From NCBI GenBank assembly GCA_017431105.1, contig JAFRLS010000003.1, positions 124,001 to 188,000 on the forward strand: a stretch of 64,000 bases of DNA. Direction: 5' to 3'. The notes under the pieces are model-generated. The model was given only the letters and a program-made list of their open reading frames with translations, did not search any database and was not told where the DNA came from. Shown in pieces: positions 1 through 9,726 of this stretch; the first letter of the stretch is position 1, and every line of letters starts with the position of its first letter. The position numbers and the translations under genes were made by a program. This DNA is from Candidatus Saccharimonadota bacterium. Its GTDB lineage: Bacteria; Patescibacteriota; Saccharimonadia; Saccharimonadales; Saccharimonadaceae.

Positions 1-948
1 AATGCGCGTGCCCGTAGGCTACCATTTTATAAATATGTTGCGGAATTAGCCAATACTATAGACCAGATGTCCATTCCGATGCCAATGATGAACGTTATGA
101 ATGGCGGTGAACACGCTTCGTGGGCCACCGATTTTCAAGAATACATGATTATACCACGTGGCGCCGGTAACATTGCTGATGCCGTACGTATGGGCGCAGA
201 GGTTTTTCATGCCCTTAAAAAAGTTTTAGCCGAACGTGATTATCCAACTACGGTTGGCGATGAGGGTGGGTACGCACCAAAAGTTCACGATGGCAACAAT
301 GAGCCACTTGAGTTGATCAAATTAGCAGTTGAAAAATCTGGCTATCAGTTTGGCAAAGATATTGCTATTGCTATGGATATTGCGGCCAGTGAATTCTATG
401 ATACTTCAGAAGAACCCAAAGACGGTCCTTTTGCCGGCGGACGCTACATCCTTAAAACTAATGGTGATTGGAAGACGGCCGAAGATATGATCAATTGGTA
501 TGATTGGATTACTTCTAATTATCCAGTAGTCTCGATCGAAGATGGTCTCGCCGAAAACGATTGGAAAAACTGGAAGCTTTTAACCGACCGGCTTGGTTCT
601 CGCGTGCAATTAGTGGGCGACGATCTTTTCGTGACCAATACAAAATTATTAGAACGCGGAATTCAAAGTGGCGTTGCAAATGCGATTTTGATTAAGCCAA
701 ACCAAATTGGTTCCCTCTCCGAAACCATTGACGCGGTTTTGATGGCTAAAAATGCTGGTTATAAAACCGTAATGTCTCACCGTTCTGGCGAAACCGAAGA
801 CGTCTCGATTGCGCACTTAGCGGTTGGTCTTGGGACAGGTCAAATTAAAACTGGCTCTCTCTCTCGCTCTGAACGTATCGCTAAATACAACGAATTAATC
901 CGAATTGCCGAAAGTAATTCCACTCTCGGCTTGAAAGATCCTTTTTAA
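1..948 (+). CDS. eno: Enolase (phosphopyruvate hydratase), 3' part
   Basis: Glycolytic enzyme converting 2-phosphoglycerate to phosphoenolpyruvate in the cytoplasm. The reading frame is open from base 1, and the residues before the first internal ATG (LPFYKYVAELAN) already match the enolase family, so the gene starts outside the window; 315 residues are visible. Family landmarks are the PMMNVMNGGEHA segment, the metal-binding SIEDGLAENDW region, the LIKPNQIGS loop carrying the catalytic lysine, and SHRSGETED. The stop lies 3 nt from the stop of the convergent LOG gene, with no terminator hairpin between them. Confidence 0.97.
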   Translation, partial: NARARRLPFYKYVAELANTIDQMSIPMPMMNVMNGGEHASWATDFQEYMIIPRGAGNIADAVRMGAEVFHALKKVLAERDYPTTVGDEGGYAPKVHDGNNEPLELIKLAVEKSGYQFGKDIAIAMDIAASEFYDTSEEPKDGPFAGGRYILKTNGDWKTAEDMINWYDWITSNYPVVSIEDGLAENDWKNWKLLTDRLGSRVQLVGDDLFVTNTKLLERGIQSGVANAILIKPNQIGSLSETIDAVLMAKNAGYKTVMSHRSGETEDVSIAHLAVGLGTGQIKTGSLSRSERIAKYNELIRIAESNSTLGLKDPF

Positions 949-951
949 AAA

Positions 952-1659
952 CTATCTTTTCAACATACTAGCTTCACGAAAACCGTCGTAAAAATTCTCT
1001 GAAATTTTGGGGTGGCCAATTTTGTTAGCCGCTTTTACTACCTCATTGATATCGTCAGTAATCTTAAAAATCTTAGTATCTGTCATAGAAATGGTATTTA
1101 ATTCGAGCATTTTACTGATAATTTTGTCGAAGCTTTTCCAATAACTTTTGCCAATTAAAAACACCGGCATCTTTGGCATTTTATCTTCCTGCATTAAGCA
1201 TAAGATTTCAGACAACTCATCCATCGTGCCAAAACCGCCCGGGAAAAACACAAAAACCTTTGCCGCCATAGCCAGAGATACTTTGCGCGCAAAGAAATAT
1301 TCAAAAGTAATGCAGTCGGTCAAATATGGATTTGGGAATTGCTCGTGTTTTAGTGTAATATTTAGCCCTATAGTACGCCCACCAATTTCATAAGCGCCAT
1401 GTGAAACTGCTTCCATAATGCCAGGTCCACCGCCGGTCACCACAGCGTGTCCGTTTTTAGCGAGTATATTACCTAGTTCGTATGCCATTTTGCAATATTT
1501 AGAATTTTGTGGCAATCTTGCAGAACCAAAAATCGTCACGCCTTGTGGAAATGAACGTACAATTTGTAGACCTTGGCCTAAATCCTTTGCATACGCATTA
1601 GCCCTCTCGATGTCAGCAATTGATAACTTTTTTAAAATTTCTTCCTCTATCTTTAGCAT
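952..1659 (-). CDS. LOG family protein (TIGR00730-type, putative nucleoside monophosphate phosphoribohydrolase)
   Basis: 235 residues with a Rossmann-like fold. The diagnostic signature is PGGFGTMDELSE, preceded by TGGGPGIMEAVSHGA. Family members (LOG, YvdD, PpnN-like) cleave the N-glycosidic bond of nucleoside 5'-monophosphates to give ribose 5-phosphate and free base. The true substrate here is unknown. It is the last gene of the minus-strand gap operon, 8 nt after the PfkB kinase. Ribose 5-phosphate release would fit the neighbouring ribose-phosphate enzymes, but that link is inference. Confidence 0.85.
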   Translation of the reverse strand: MLKIEEEILKKLSIADIERANAYAKDLGQGLQIVRSFPQGVTIFGSARLPQNSKYCKMAYELGNILAKNGHAVVTGGGPGIMEAVSHGAYEIGGRTIGLNITLKHEQFPNPYLTDCITFEYFFARKVSLAMAAKVFVFFPGGFGTMDELSEILCLMQEDKMPKMPVFLIGKSYWKSFDKIISKMLELNTISMTDTKIFKITDDINEVVKAANKIGHPKISENFYDGFREASMLKR

Positions 1660-1667
1660 ACTTTTCC

Positions 1668-2636
1668 TTATAATTTTTGAATTGGCATTGGGTGTAGCCC
1701 TTCGGCACCAGTCAATGCTCCACGATTAGCCCCAATTCTACTAACAACAGCAGTCGAATTGGCCGAAGCAAAAATCAACGAATTTTTAAATGAATGCCCA
1801 GCTGCTAGATGTGCTAAGAAACCAGAGCCAAAAGCATCTCCAGCACCAGTAGCATCTTTCATTTTTATATCTTCATAAATTCCAAAACGATATATTTCAT
1901 TGGTTTCACGGTTCCCCGCAATTCCACCCATTGGACCATCAGTAATAATTACAATTGGAACATAATTATTAAGATGGTAGAGCAGCTCAGACAATAATAC
2001 GCCAGGTACTATTCTCGCTGCTTCAGCTTTATTAACCAACAGCACGTCTACATCTTCTAGTAGTCCGATTAGTTTCTTAGGCTCCTCAAGTTCTTTTACA
2101 CCTGGATTAAACATAATTTTTGCGCCAAGAGACTTCGCCTTTTCAAAAAAACCTAACAAAACTTTCATATTACCACGCAGGGTAGTAGTATACAACCAAT
2201 CTGGCTGGATTAAATCAAAATCTTCTTCGCTGAAATTATCAAATTTGTCGCTTGCGCCACGATAGGTTAAAATAGTTCGGTCGCCACTTTTGGAGTCTAA
2301 TAGTATTATTGAAGTGCCAGTAGTTTGTCGGTCGACAAAATTTATATAGCTGTTATCAATTTCTTCACGATCTAAAGTACGCATAATAGCTTCGCCGGCC
2401 GAGTCTTTGCCAATATTGCCAATAAAGATAGCTTCGTGCCCATGTCTGGAGAAAGTTACTGCCGAATTAAGTCCACCTCCACCGGTCTCATAACAAAGTT
2501 TGTCAATATCAACTTTTGACCCAACTAAAACTTTACCCAATATAGCTTCTTCGCCAATCTTAGTAGCAGCTAAGTCGTCGTGATCGATTAGATAAATATC
2601 CTGTAATGCTGAACCTAATGAAACTATTCTTGCCAT
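1668..2636 (-). CDS. PfkB/ribokinase family carbohydrate kinase
   Basis: 322-residue sugar or nucleoside kinase. The C-terminal PfkB signature DATGAGDAFGSGFLAHL contains the anion hole and the catalytic aspartate. The N-terminal region has the substrate-binding GGGGLNSAVTFSRHG segment, typical of ribokinase, adenosine kinase and fructokinase members. The start codon overlaps the stop of the upstream rpe-like gene by 1 nt, so the two are probably translationally coupled. Ribokinase is the attractive reading given rpe and rpiB next door, but the sequence alone does not fix the substrate. Confidence 0.85.
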   Translation of the reverse strand: MARIVSLGSALQDIYLIDHDDLAATKIGEEAILGKVLVGSKVDIDKLCYETGGGGLNSAVTFSRHGHEAIFIGNIGKDSAGEAIMRTLDREEIDNSYINFVDRQTTGTSIILLDSKSGDRTILTYRGASDKFDNFSEEDFDLIQPDWLYTTTLRGNMKVLLGFFEKAKSLGAKIMFNPGVKELEEPKKLIGLLEDVDVLLVNKAEAARIVPGVLLSELLYHLNNYVPIVIITDGPMGGIAGNRETNEIYRFGIYEDIKMKDATGAGDAFGSGFLAHLAAGHSFKNSLIFASANSTAVVSRIGANRGALTGAEGLHPMPIQKL

Positions 2637-3292
2637 TATAGTAGCACCCCGCTTTTATCAATTTCTGCCACCATTTGTTCATATAATTCAGCTGGATTTT
2701 CAGCGGTAGCAAGCGCAGATCCAACATTAATAATGTCAAGATCATCATGCGCAAGGGCGCGAATATTTGAGATGTTGGCCCCACCATCCCAGCCAATTTC
2801 TAGTTCTGGTTTCATGTTGCGAACCAGAGGGATTTTTTCGGTTTGCAATAAATCAGCCTGTCCACCTTGTGCGCCGAGTTGACCTGCAAAAATCAGGACA
2901 TGGTCGGCCGCCTCAATATAATCTTTAACCTTTCCGGGGTATGTTGACGGCAGAAGCGCCACCCCAGTTTTAATTTCGCGCGCTTTGAGTGCTTCAAAAA
3001 TTGGTAGAAGATTTTCACTTGCTTCGGCATGGAATATGCAGAGTGACGGCATCAATTTAAAAATAGTATCTAAATATTCAGAGGGTTTTGTCACCATCAA
3101 ATGTAAATCGGCTTCCCAGTTCTTCGGCCACCAAATATTTGTGATATCAAGTGTTTCGCTTGGTGCAAAGACGCCGTCCGTAATATCAATTTGTACGCGC
3201 CTAGTAAATACGTTGATTCGCTCGACCTGTGCACGGTAGTCTTTTTTATTATTTTCCAGTATCGTTGGCACAATCGAAACTTCCCTAATCAT
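2636..3292 (-). CDS. rpe: Ribulose-phosphate 3-epimerase-like TIM-barrel protein
   Basis: 218 residues when started at the ATG at 3292, which follows a GGGAGGATT ribosome-binding site; an in-frame start 15 nt upstream lacks this spacing. Family landmarks are the N-terminal VSIVPTIL strand, DITDGVFAPSETLD with the metal-binding aspartate, ADLHLMVTKP, and C-terminal EIGWDGGANISNI plus NVGSALATAENP for phosphate binding. The usual DGG near the C-terminus is kept. Some positions diverge from textbook Rpe, so activity on a related ketose phosphate is possible. It lies in the gap-rpiB-rpe-pfkB operon. Confidence 0.8.
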   Translation of the reverse strand: MIREVSIVPTILENNKKDYRAQVERINVFTRRVQIDITDGVFAPSETLDITNIWWPKNWEADLHLMVTKPSEYLDTIFKLMPSLCIFHAEASENLLPIFEALKAREIKTGVALLPSTYPGKVKDYIEAADHVLIFAGQLGAQGGQADLLQTEKIPLVRNMKPELEIGWDGGANISNIRALAHDDLDIINVGSALATAENPAELYEQMVAEIDKSGVLL

Positions 3293-3733
3293 AATCCTCC
3301 CTTTCATCTAAACGATTAATGCGGCGTACGCGCCGTTCCAGATTTACAAAATCAGTCGAAAGAAACGTATCTACAATTTCTTGCATTTTAGTTTCATCAA
3401 TAAAATGTGCCGATAAACATAATATATTTGCATCATCATGCTCGCGCGCTAATTTTGCAGATTCAATATTATCGCAGTTCGCTGCCCTAGCTCCTTTAAA
3501 ACGATTAGCCTGCATAGTTACGCCATGAGCTGAATCGCAAATCAAAATTCCTCGTGCGCCCTGGTTTTCGCGTACGGATTTTGCCACTTTCACCGCAGCA
3601 TCATTAAAATCATCACCTTCATTATATTCGTATGGTCCCTCGTCGGTGACATTATAGTTTTTGTCGACCAAAAACTTCACTAGTTCAGTTTTTCTTTCAA
3701 ACCCACGGTAATCGGATCCGATAAAGATTTCCA

Positions 3734-3734
<1 letters not shown>
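3285..3734 (-). CDS. rpiB: RpiB/LacAB-type sugar-phosphate isomerase
   Basis: 149 residues. It would interconvert ribose 5-phosphate and ribulose 5-phosphate. The fold signature is clear (MEIFIGSDYRGFERK; GILICDSAHGVTMQANRFKGARAANC; NILCLSAHFI) and the cysteine after ILI is kept. Two usual active-site stretches are changed: the family's SDHAG reads SDYRG, and CGTGIGMS reads CDSAHGVT. The start is GTG, overlapping the gap stop by 1 nt and preceded by AAGGAGAG. The 3' end overlaps the rpe-like gene by a few bases. Classification is firm; substrate specificity is less so. Confidence 0.8.
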
Positions 3735-4769
<1,035 letters not shown>

Positions 4770-4792
4770 CACGCTTTTAGCAATTACTAATT

Positions 4793-4956
4793 AAATAACT
4801 AAATTATTTTACTTCGGCGGTGAGAACGCGCCAATATAAAAATATAACCCCAGTCGGACCTGCGCCGAAATTACAGTTTCGTACTCGGTCCGTGGAGCTA
4901 TATTTTATATGGGCGATTCTAAAATGCTTCGTAAAATAATTTTAGTTATTTTATCT
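4793..4956. repeat. Long imperfect palindrome downstream of rpsG
   Basis: A nested inverted repeat fills the rpsG-gap interval. The outer arms at about 4793-4812 and 4933-4953 are near-perfect complements with one indel. The second arms around 4840-4857 and 4889-4908 (AT-rich, ATATAAAAATATA-like) also pair. The core contains CGGACC/GGTCCG and CGAAA/TTTCG pairs. One arm starts at the rpsG stop codon. It may act as the rpsL-rpsG transcript end or mRNA stabiliser, or it may be an inserted repeat. No long T-run follows, so a simple intrinsic terminator is not obvious. Confidence 0.65.
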
Positions 4957-5427
4957 AGCAAAATGCGCAAAGGCGCGGTTCGCTTCGGCCATACGATGAC
5001 AGTCTTCTTTCTTCTTAAAGGCTGCACCGGTTTCATTGTAGGCATCTACAATCTCGGCTTCGAGACGCTTAGCATATGGCATACCACCACGTGCTCTAGC
5101 GGATTGTACGAGCCAAGTAAATGCAAAATGCATTTGTCTGTGACCAGCAATTGGGAATGGAATTTGATAGTTAGCGCCACCAACACGACGAGATTTTACT
5201 TCGAAATCTGGCGAAATATTAGAAATGGCTTTTTCCAAAACCTCAACTGGGTTTTCAGATTTCAATTTCTTAGCAGCGCCTTCGATCGCAGAATAAACTG
5301 CGCGTTCAGCAACCTGCTTTTTACCATCCAACATCGATTTGTTAATAAGTCTTTGCACTAAAATCGATTGATATTTGCGATCTGGCGAAACTTTACGTTC
5401 CAAAGATTTAGTAGTCTTACGCGGCAT
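4951..5427 (-). CDS. rpsG: 30S ribosomal protein S7
   Basis: 158 residues. It binds the 3' major domain of 16S rRNA and nucleates assembly of the 30S head. Recognised by the N-terminal PRKTTKSLERKVSPDRKY, LVQRLINKSMLDGKKQVAERAVY, the VKSRRVGGANYQIP core and the C-terminal KKEDCHRMAEANRAFAHF. It follows rpsL by 2 nt, the classical str-operon order, but fusA and tuf do not follow. Instead a long palindrome and the gap promoter come next. Confidence 0.97.
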   Translation of the reverse strand: MPRKTTKSLERKVSPDRKYQSILVQRLINKSMLDGKKQVAERAVYSAIEGAAKKLKSENPVEVLEKAISNISPDFEVKSRRVGGANYQIPFPIAGHRQMHFAFTWLVQSARARGGMPYAKRLEAEIVDAYNETGAAFKKKEDCHRMAEANRAFAHFAR

Positions 5428-5429
5428 AA

Positions 5430-5843
5430 TTAGTTACCCTCCTTCTTCGCGCCATATTTGGAACGACCTTGTTTGCGGCCATTAACACCTTGGAGATCAA
5501 GCGTACCACGTACGACATGATAACGTACACCAGGTAAATCTGGTACACGACCGCCACGCACTAATACGACTGCGTGCTCCTGTAAATTGTGACCTTCACC
5601 ACCAATATACGCCCAAACTTCTTGGCCATTAGTAAGACGCACACGAGCGACCTTACGCATGGCGGAGTTTGGTTTCTTTGGTGTTTTGGTGGTAACTTTA
5701 ATACAGACACCACGTTTCAAAGGTGCTGCTTTTTCGTAACGCTTAGTTTTAAGCGTATTAATAATGGAACCCAAAGCTGGGGATTTTGATTTCTTCGCTG
5801 CCTTTTTGCGAGGCTTACGAATCAACTGATTAATAGTTGGCAT
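5430..5843 (-). CDS. rpsL: 30S ribosomal protein S12
   Basis: 137 residues. Decoding-centre protein. The highly conserved [22 protein letters not shown] and [12 protein letters not shown] segments (with the lysines associated with streptomycin response) and [18 protein letters not shown] are intact. First gene of the rpsL-rpsG pair, preceded on the minus strand by a hairpin (CTCGTTTGT / ACAAACGAG, about 5878-5908) and an AT-rich stretch containing TATAAT-like sequence that could serve as promoter. Confidence 0.97.
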   Translation of the reverse strand: MPTINQLIRKPRKKAAKKSKSPALGSIINTLKTKRYEKAAPLKRGVCIKVTTKTPKKPNSAMRKVARVRLTNGQEVWAYIGGEGHNLQEHAVVLVRGGRVPDLPGVRYHVVRGTLDLQGVNGRKQGRSKYGAKKEGN

Positions 5844-5934
5844 TCAAAATATCCTATTTAATTATTATATTATTTGCCTCGTTTGTGTTTACAGCAATAA
5901 CAAACGAGATGAAACTCTTTAGGTTATTATAGCA

Positions 5935-7212
5935 CTATTTATTATTTTTTACAAGAAAATCTAGTGTTGCCTCGATAATCATACGATTTTTGATATCCAT
6001 TTTTACATTTGGGTCTTTTAAGCTTTTCAAAGCCTCCGGAGATTTTTTGTAAACATCTTTTAATTCTGCAATTTTAGCAGCCACCAATTCATCTGACACG
6101 GTAATTTTTTGCTCTACGGCTAGAGTTTGCAAAGCAAGTGAAGCTTTTACACGTTGCTCGGCAATTTTGCGGGCTTCTTTTTCCCAATTCTCTTTGGTTT
6201 CACCTGCACGCTTCAGATAATCATCAAAACTCATTCCCTGAGAAGCGGCATTGCGCGTGATATCGTCACGAATCATCCGCATTTGATCATCAATTAGAAT
6301 TTCTGGTGCTGGAACTTTAGATTTTTCAACCAAAGCTTTAACTAAATCATCTTTAAACTTTTCTTCTTCACGGTGCTCAGTTTGCGAAGCTAAATTTTTC
6401 TTAATATCCGCCTTTAAGTCTACTACGGTTTTGAATGGACCACATTTTTTAGCTAATTCATCATCGATTTTTGGCTTAGCGATCTCATTTACTTGTTTCA
6501 AAAGCACTTCAAACACAGTTTTAGCGCCAGCCAAATCCTTTACTCCGTAATCTTTCGGGAAAGTTAATTTGAGCTCGAACTTATCGCCTGGTTCATGGCC
6601 TACAATACCATCTTCGAAACCAGGTATAAAACTACCAGAACCCAAAACTAATTTGTAGTCTTTGGCCGAACCACCATCAAACGCTTTACCATCTTTTTTA
6701 CCAACAAAATCGATAATTACCTCATCTTCAAGCTTAGCAGCACGTTTGATTGCCTTTTTTTCAGCAAATGAGCTTGCAATATTATTCAAAACATTTTCGA
6801 TATCTTTTTCAGTGACTTTTGCTGATGCCATCTTGACGCCGAGTTTTTTATAATCGCCAAGTTTAACTTCTGGGATAATATCTGCAGTGGCTACATATTC
6901 TAATAAATCACCAGGCACATATTTAGTAATGTTAGCATTTGGTAATACTAGTGGTGACTTTTCGTTTTCCTGGAAAGCTTTGATAATGGTGGTTCTTACA
7001 GCGATATCGGCTGTTTCAGCATTCAGGTCGTTTTCTGGCACAAATTTTCTAGCTACATCAACCGGGACTTTGCCCTTGCGGAAACCCTCTACATGAATTT
7101 CTTTCGCTAGTTTTTCAAGAGCCTTTTCGCCAGCATCTTTTAAATCTTTGCCATCTAATGTTACGGTAATCTCAACACGAGAATCCGAGAGCCTTTTCAG
7201 CTTTGTTTTCAT
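5935..7212 (-). CDS. tig: Trigger factor (ribosome-associated chaperone and peptidyl-prolyl isomerase)
   Basis: 425 residues, typical length. Domains in order: N-terminal ribosome-docking domain with the signature GFRKGKVP (about residues 43-50); FKBP-type PPIase domain (about 155-245, with the VIIDFVGKKDGKAFDGGSAKDY and SFIPGFEDGIVGHEPGD motifs); helical C-terminal chaperone arms to the end. It acts on nascent chains at the exit tunnel. The ATG has an AGGAGA site and a TATAAT -10 box further upstream. rpsL follows after about 90 nt containing a hairpin. Confidence 0.95.
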   Translation of the reverse strand: MKTKLKRLSDSRVEITVTLDGKDLKDAGEKALEKLAKEIHVEGFRKGKVPVDVARKFVPENDLNAETADIAVRTTIIKAFQENEKSPLVLPNANITKYVPGDLLEYVATADIIPEVKLGDYKKLGVKMASAKVTEKDIENVLNNIASSFAEKKAIKRAAKLEDEVIIDFVGKKDGKAFDGGSAKDYKLVLGSGSFIPGFEDGIVGHEPGDKFELKLTFPKDYGVKDLAGAKTVFEVLLKQVNEIAKPKIDDELAKKCGPFKTVVDLKADIKKNLASQTEHREEEKFKDDLVKALVEKSKVPAPEILIDDQMRMIRDDITRNAASQGMSFDDYLKRAGETKENWEKEARKIAEQRVKASLALQTLAVEQKITVSDELVAAKIAELKDVYKKSPEALKSLKDPNVKMDIKNRMIIEATLDFLVKNNK

Positions 7213-7235
7213 AGTGTCTCCTATAATTTTATATA

Positions 7236-8822
7236 TTATACCACAATCTTATCCGGGTTAGTAGTATTGAAGTGTCGAATTGTGAATTGCGAATCTGCAC
7301 CAAGCTTTACGGCTGGATTCATGATCCCATAACGATCGAAAATATTTTTAATTTCTAGGTATAAATTCTTTTCCGCTTCTGGCATCTCAGTATTTGTAAC
7401 AATCGCTTTTACCCTTCCCTCTGGTGATCCACCTGCAAGTGCCCCACCCTGACGCTTGATAATAAATGCGCTAGCTCTTAAGAATGCCAAAATTTTTTTA
7501 TTATATTCTTCATCTTCGGTGTCAAATTTGGGCCGTAAATTATAATTAGAAGCCGAGTATGAGCCATAAAGCGCTAGCTCAGTTTTTAAACTCTTGCTCA
7601 AAATTTCAAGATCGCGCAGGAAATTCTCCAAATTTTTCTGTGGTAGATAAAAATCAGTTACAATTGGTAAACGCGCACCAGTCTTAGTTTGATTTAAGAA
7701 ACTAGAAATAGAATTTTCTAGTTCATTAAGCGATACTTTATTTTTATCAGACTCAATAATTAATTTTGTACTTCTTGGTAGAACCTTACTGATACTTAAA
7801 ATTTTTCGGATGCAAGATTTATTTTTACGATCAAATCTCGCAAACACTACAAAACCAGTTTCTAATTTTCCGGTAATTTCACCTAATTGTTTGCCGGTCT
7901 CTTCAACAGTTTTTATAATGCTCATATCATAGAGATTAAGCTCGCGCGGTTTTAAGGAATTAGTTAATTCAAGGAATCTTTGCGCCACTTCGAAATCTTT
8001 AAAAGTTGCCACTACGCGTTTAGTTTTATCCAAGAGAGGCACAGCATGTAAAATCACTTCCGTAATAATTCCCAAAGTTCCCTCTGCCCCAAAAAATAGT
8101 GGCATTAAATCCAGACTCTTTTTTCTATGTGCCCGCGCTATGGTTGGATAGCCACAAGAATTGTTTTTGTTCTCACGAATTTCTTGTACTAGTGGCTCAT
8201 TCGCTTTAACGACCTGGTCAATTTTACGATAAATGCTACCATCCGTAGTCTTTTCGCCAATTTTTTGTTTAAGAGCACGTTTGCCTAAACGATTGGTCTG
8301 CAAGATGTCACCATTGGGCAGAACTACTTCGATTCTTTCGACGTAATTCATGATACCACCATATTTGCCAGAATAATCATCAGCTGGACAATTCGAAATT
8401 AACCCACCAATAGTTTCAGTTTCATGGCCTCCGATCGGGATAGTTAGACCATTAACCGAAAGTGCGGTATTTAATTCTCTAAGCGTAATGCCGGCTTGCA
8501 CGCGTACTAAGCGTTCGCGTTTATCTGACTCAAGTAATTTATTTAACTTTTCCGTTGAAATAATTAATTCATTAGATATATCTGCGCCCATTTCATCAAG
8601 CCCGGATCCACGTACGGTTGCAGAAAATTTAATATCCTTTGTTGCCAACTGATGACAAAATCGCATTAATTTCTGGACGTCTTCAGTAGATTCCGGCAAA
8701 GCTACGGCCTTTGGTTTTATTTTTAAAATAGAACGATCCGTAGAATAAGCATCTAATATCTCAGGCGCATCAAAAACATTCCCAATAATAAGCTGATTCA
8801 AATACCTCGCAATTTTGCCCAT
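7236..8822 (-). CDS. FAD-linked oxidase (FAD-binding type 4, GlcD / D-lactate dehydrogenase-like)
   Basis: 528 residues from the ATG at 8822; the open frame runs 8 codons further upstream, but a TATAAT box lies inside that stretch. The N-terminal half is an FAD_binding_4 (PCMH-type) domain with RGSGLDEMGADIS, RVQAGITLRELNTAL and GGHETETIGGLISNCPADDYSGKYGG for the FAD pyrophosphate and isoalloxazine. FFGAEGTLGIITEVILHAVPL follows, and then an FAD-oxidase C-terminal region. The family oxidises 2-hydroxy acids. The exact substrate cannot be read from sequence. Transcribed divergently from the ADP-ribosyltransferase-like gene. Confidence 0.85.
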   Translation of the reverse strand: MGKIARYLNQLIIGNVFDAPEILDAYSTDRSILKIKPKAVALPESTEDVQKLMRFCHQLATKDIKFSATVRGSGLDEMGADISNELIISTEKLNKLLESDKRERLVRVQAGITLRELNTALSVNGLTIPIGGHETETIGGLISNCPADDYSGKYGGIMNYVERIEVVLPNGDILQTNRLGKRALKQKIGEKTTDGSIYRKIDQVVKANEPLVQEIRENKNNSCGYPTIARAHRKKSLDLMPLFFGAEGTLGIITEVILHAVPLLDKTKRVVATFKDFEVAQRFLELTNSLKPRELNLYDMSIIKTVEETGKQLGEITGKLETGFVVFARFDRKNKSCIRKILSISKVLPRSTKLIIESDKNKVSLNELENSISSFLNQTKTGARLPIVTDFYLPQKNLENFLRDLEILSKSLKTELALYGSYSASNYNLRPKFDTEDEEYNKKILAFLRASAFIIKRQGGALAGGSPEGRVKAIVTNTEMPEAEKNLYLEIKNIFDRYGIMNPAVKLGADSQFTIRHFNTTNPDKIVV

Positions 8823-8832
8823 CCTGGTTATG

Positions 8833-8862
8833 ATTATAACACACAAAATAAAATGTTATAAT
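8833..8862. promoter_or_regulatory. Divergent -10 boxes of the oxidase and ADP-ribosyltransferase-like genes
   Basis: Minus-strand TATAAT at 8838-8833, 10 nt before the oxidase ATG. Plus-strand TATAAT at 8857-8862, exactly 6 nt before the ATG at 8869. The two start codons are only 46 nt apart, leaving no room for 5' leaders of normal length on the plus side. Confidence 0.6.
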
Positions 8863-8868
8863 CATTTT

Positions 8869-9705
8869 ATGAATCACGAAAATTTATTGCACGATGAAAC
8901 CAGTGAAAATCCCTGGACAGGTTTTTCAACACGCGAATTACTAACCACTAGTACTAACCAAACCTGTCGATTTTATTTACGAGGTATCGAACGAGCTGGT
9001 AGACTTGAAAAGGTCGCTCGTTTTATCGATGAAAAGCTCAACGTGGAACCAGAGATTTACGCTACAACTGAGGCTTTTTTCATTGATAACCCAGAATACC
9101 AAGATGCTTTAGATGAAGTACTTTCCGAAAGCCAAAAAACTGCCATTAAAAGGTATTCCGGGTTTAGTTTTGCCTGGATTAATTCGGTGGAGCGTGGTCT
9201 CTGGGATTACGATAAACTCGGTGCCAAAACGCCAGAAAAAGAAGCTGAATATAAAGCCGATGCCGATGAGATTTCCGCAGCGATTTCTAATGCCCCAACT
9301 CCAGAAAAGGATTTTCTTACTTTTCGTGGCACCAATTTAGACGGTTTTAGAAGCTATGGCGTCCAAAATTTGGATGATTTAAAAAAACTAGAAGGCCAAT
9401 TTTATCTCGAGGATGGTTTTACTTCTACTGCACTCGCCCACGAAAGAAGTTTCTCTGAAACCGGTCCGGATAGTTTTTGGATTAAAAAGTCTGATATTGA
9501 ACTCCGCTATCACATCCCGGCTGGTTCACACGATTCCCTTGCTCTATTTTCGCACGAACTTAGTTATAATCCTGAGCAAACCGAAGTTTTGATTAATCGA
9601 CATTCGCTTAGTTATATTTCCAATATTTCTTTTGACGAAAATGGCCGCGTAGTTGTCGATGCCTTACTTATCCCACGCGAAATATATGACTCAGCCGCAG
9701 AATAA
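8869..9705 (+). CDS. ADP-ribosyltransferase-like protein (exoenzyme/VIP2-type fold)
   Basis: 278 residues from the ATG at 8869. The C-terminal half (about residues 90-275) carries the landmarks of toxin-type mono-ADP-ribosyltransferases in order: IKRYSGFSFAWINSVERG, the NAD-binding arginine in TFRG (R153), the STS-like strand GFTSTAL (185-187), and a late glutamate motif QTEVLI (Q237-E239) that reads as QxE, the form seen in C3-like Rho-modifying toxins. These enzymes transfer ADP-ribose from NAD to a protein residue. There is no signal peptide or membrane segment. The N-terminal 90 residues are unassigned. Target, delivery route and whether a partner gives immunity are unknown. Confidence 0.72.
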   Translation: MNHENLLHDETSENPWTGFSTRELLTTSTNQTCRFYLRGIERAGRLEKVARFIDEKLNVEPEIYATTEAFFIDNPEYQDALDEVLSESQKTAIKRYSGFSFAWINSVERGLWDYDKLGAKTPEKEAEYKADADEISAAISNAPTPEKDFLTFRGTNLDGFRSYGVQNLDDLKKLEGQFYLEDGFTSTALAHERSFSETGPDSFWIKKSDIELRYHIPAGSHDSLALFSHELSYNPEQTEVLINRHSLSYISNISFDENGRVVVDALLIPREIYDSAAE

Positions 9706-9726
9706 AATTCGTGCTACAATTAAACC

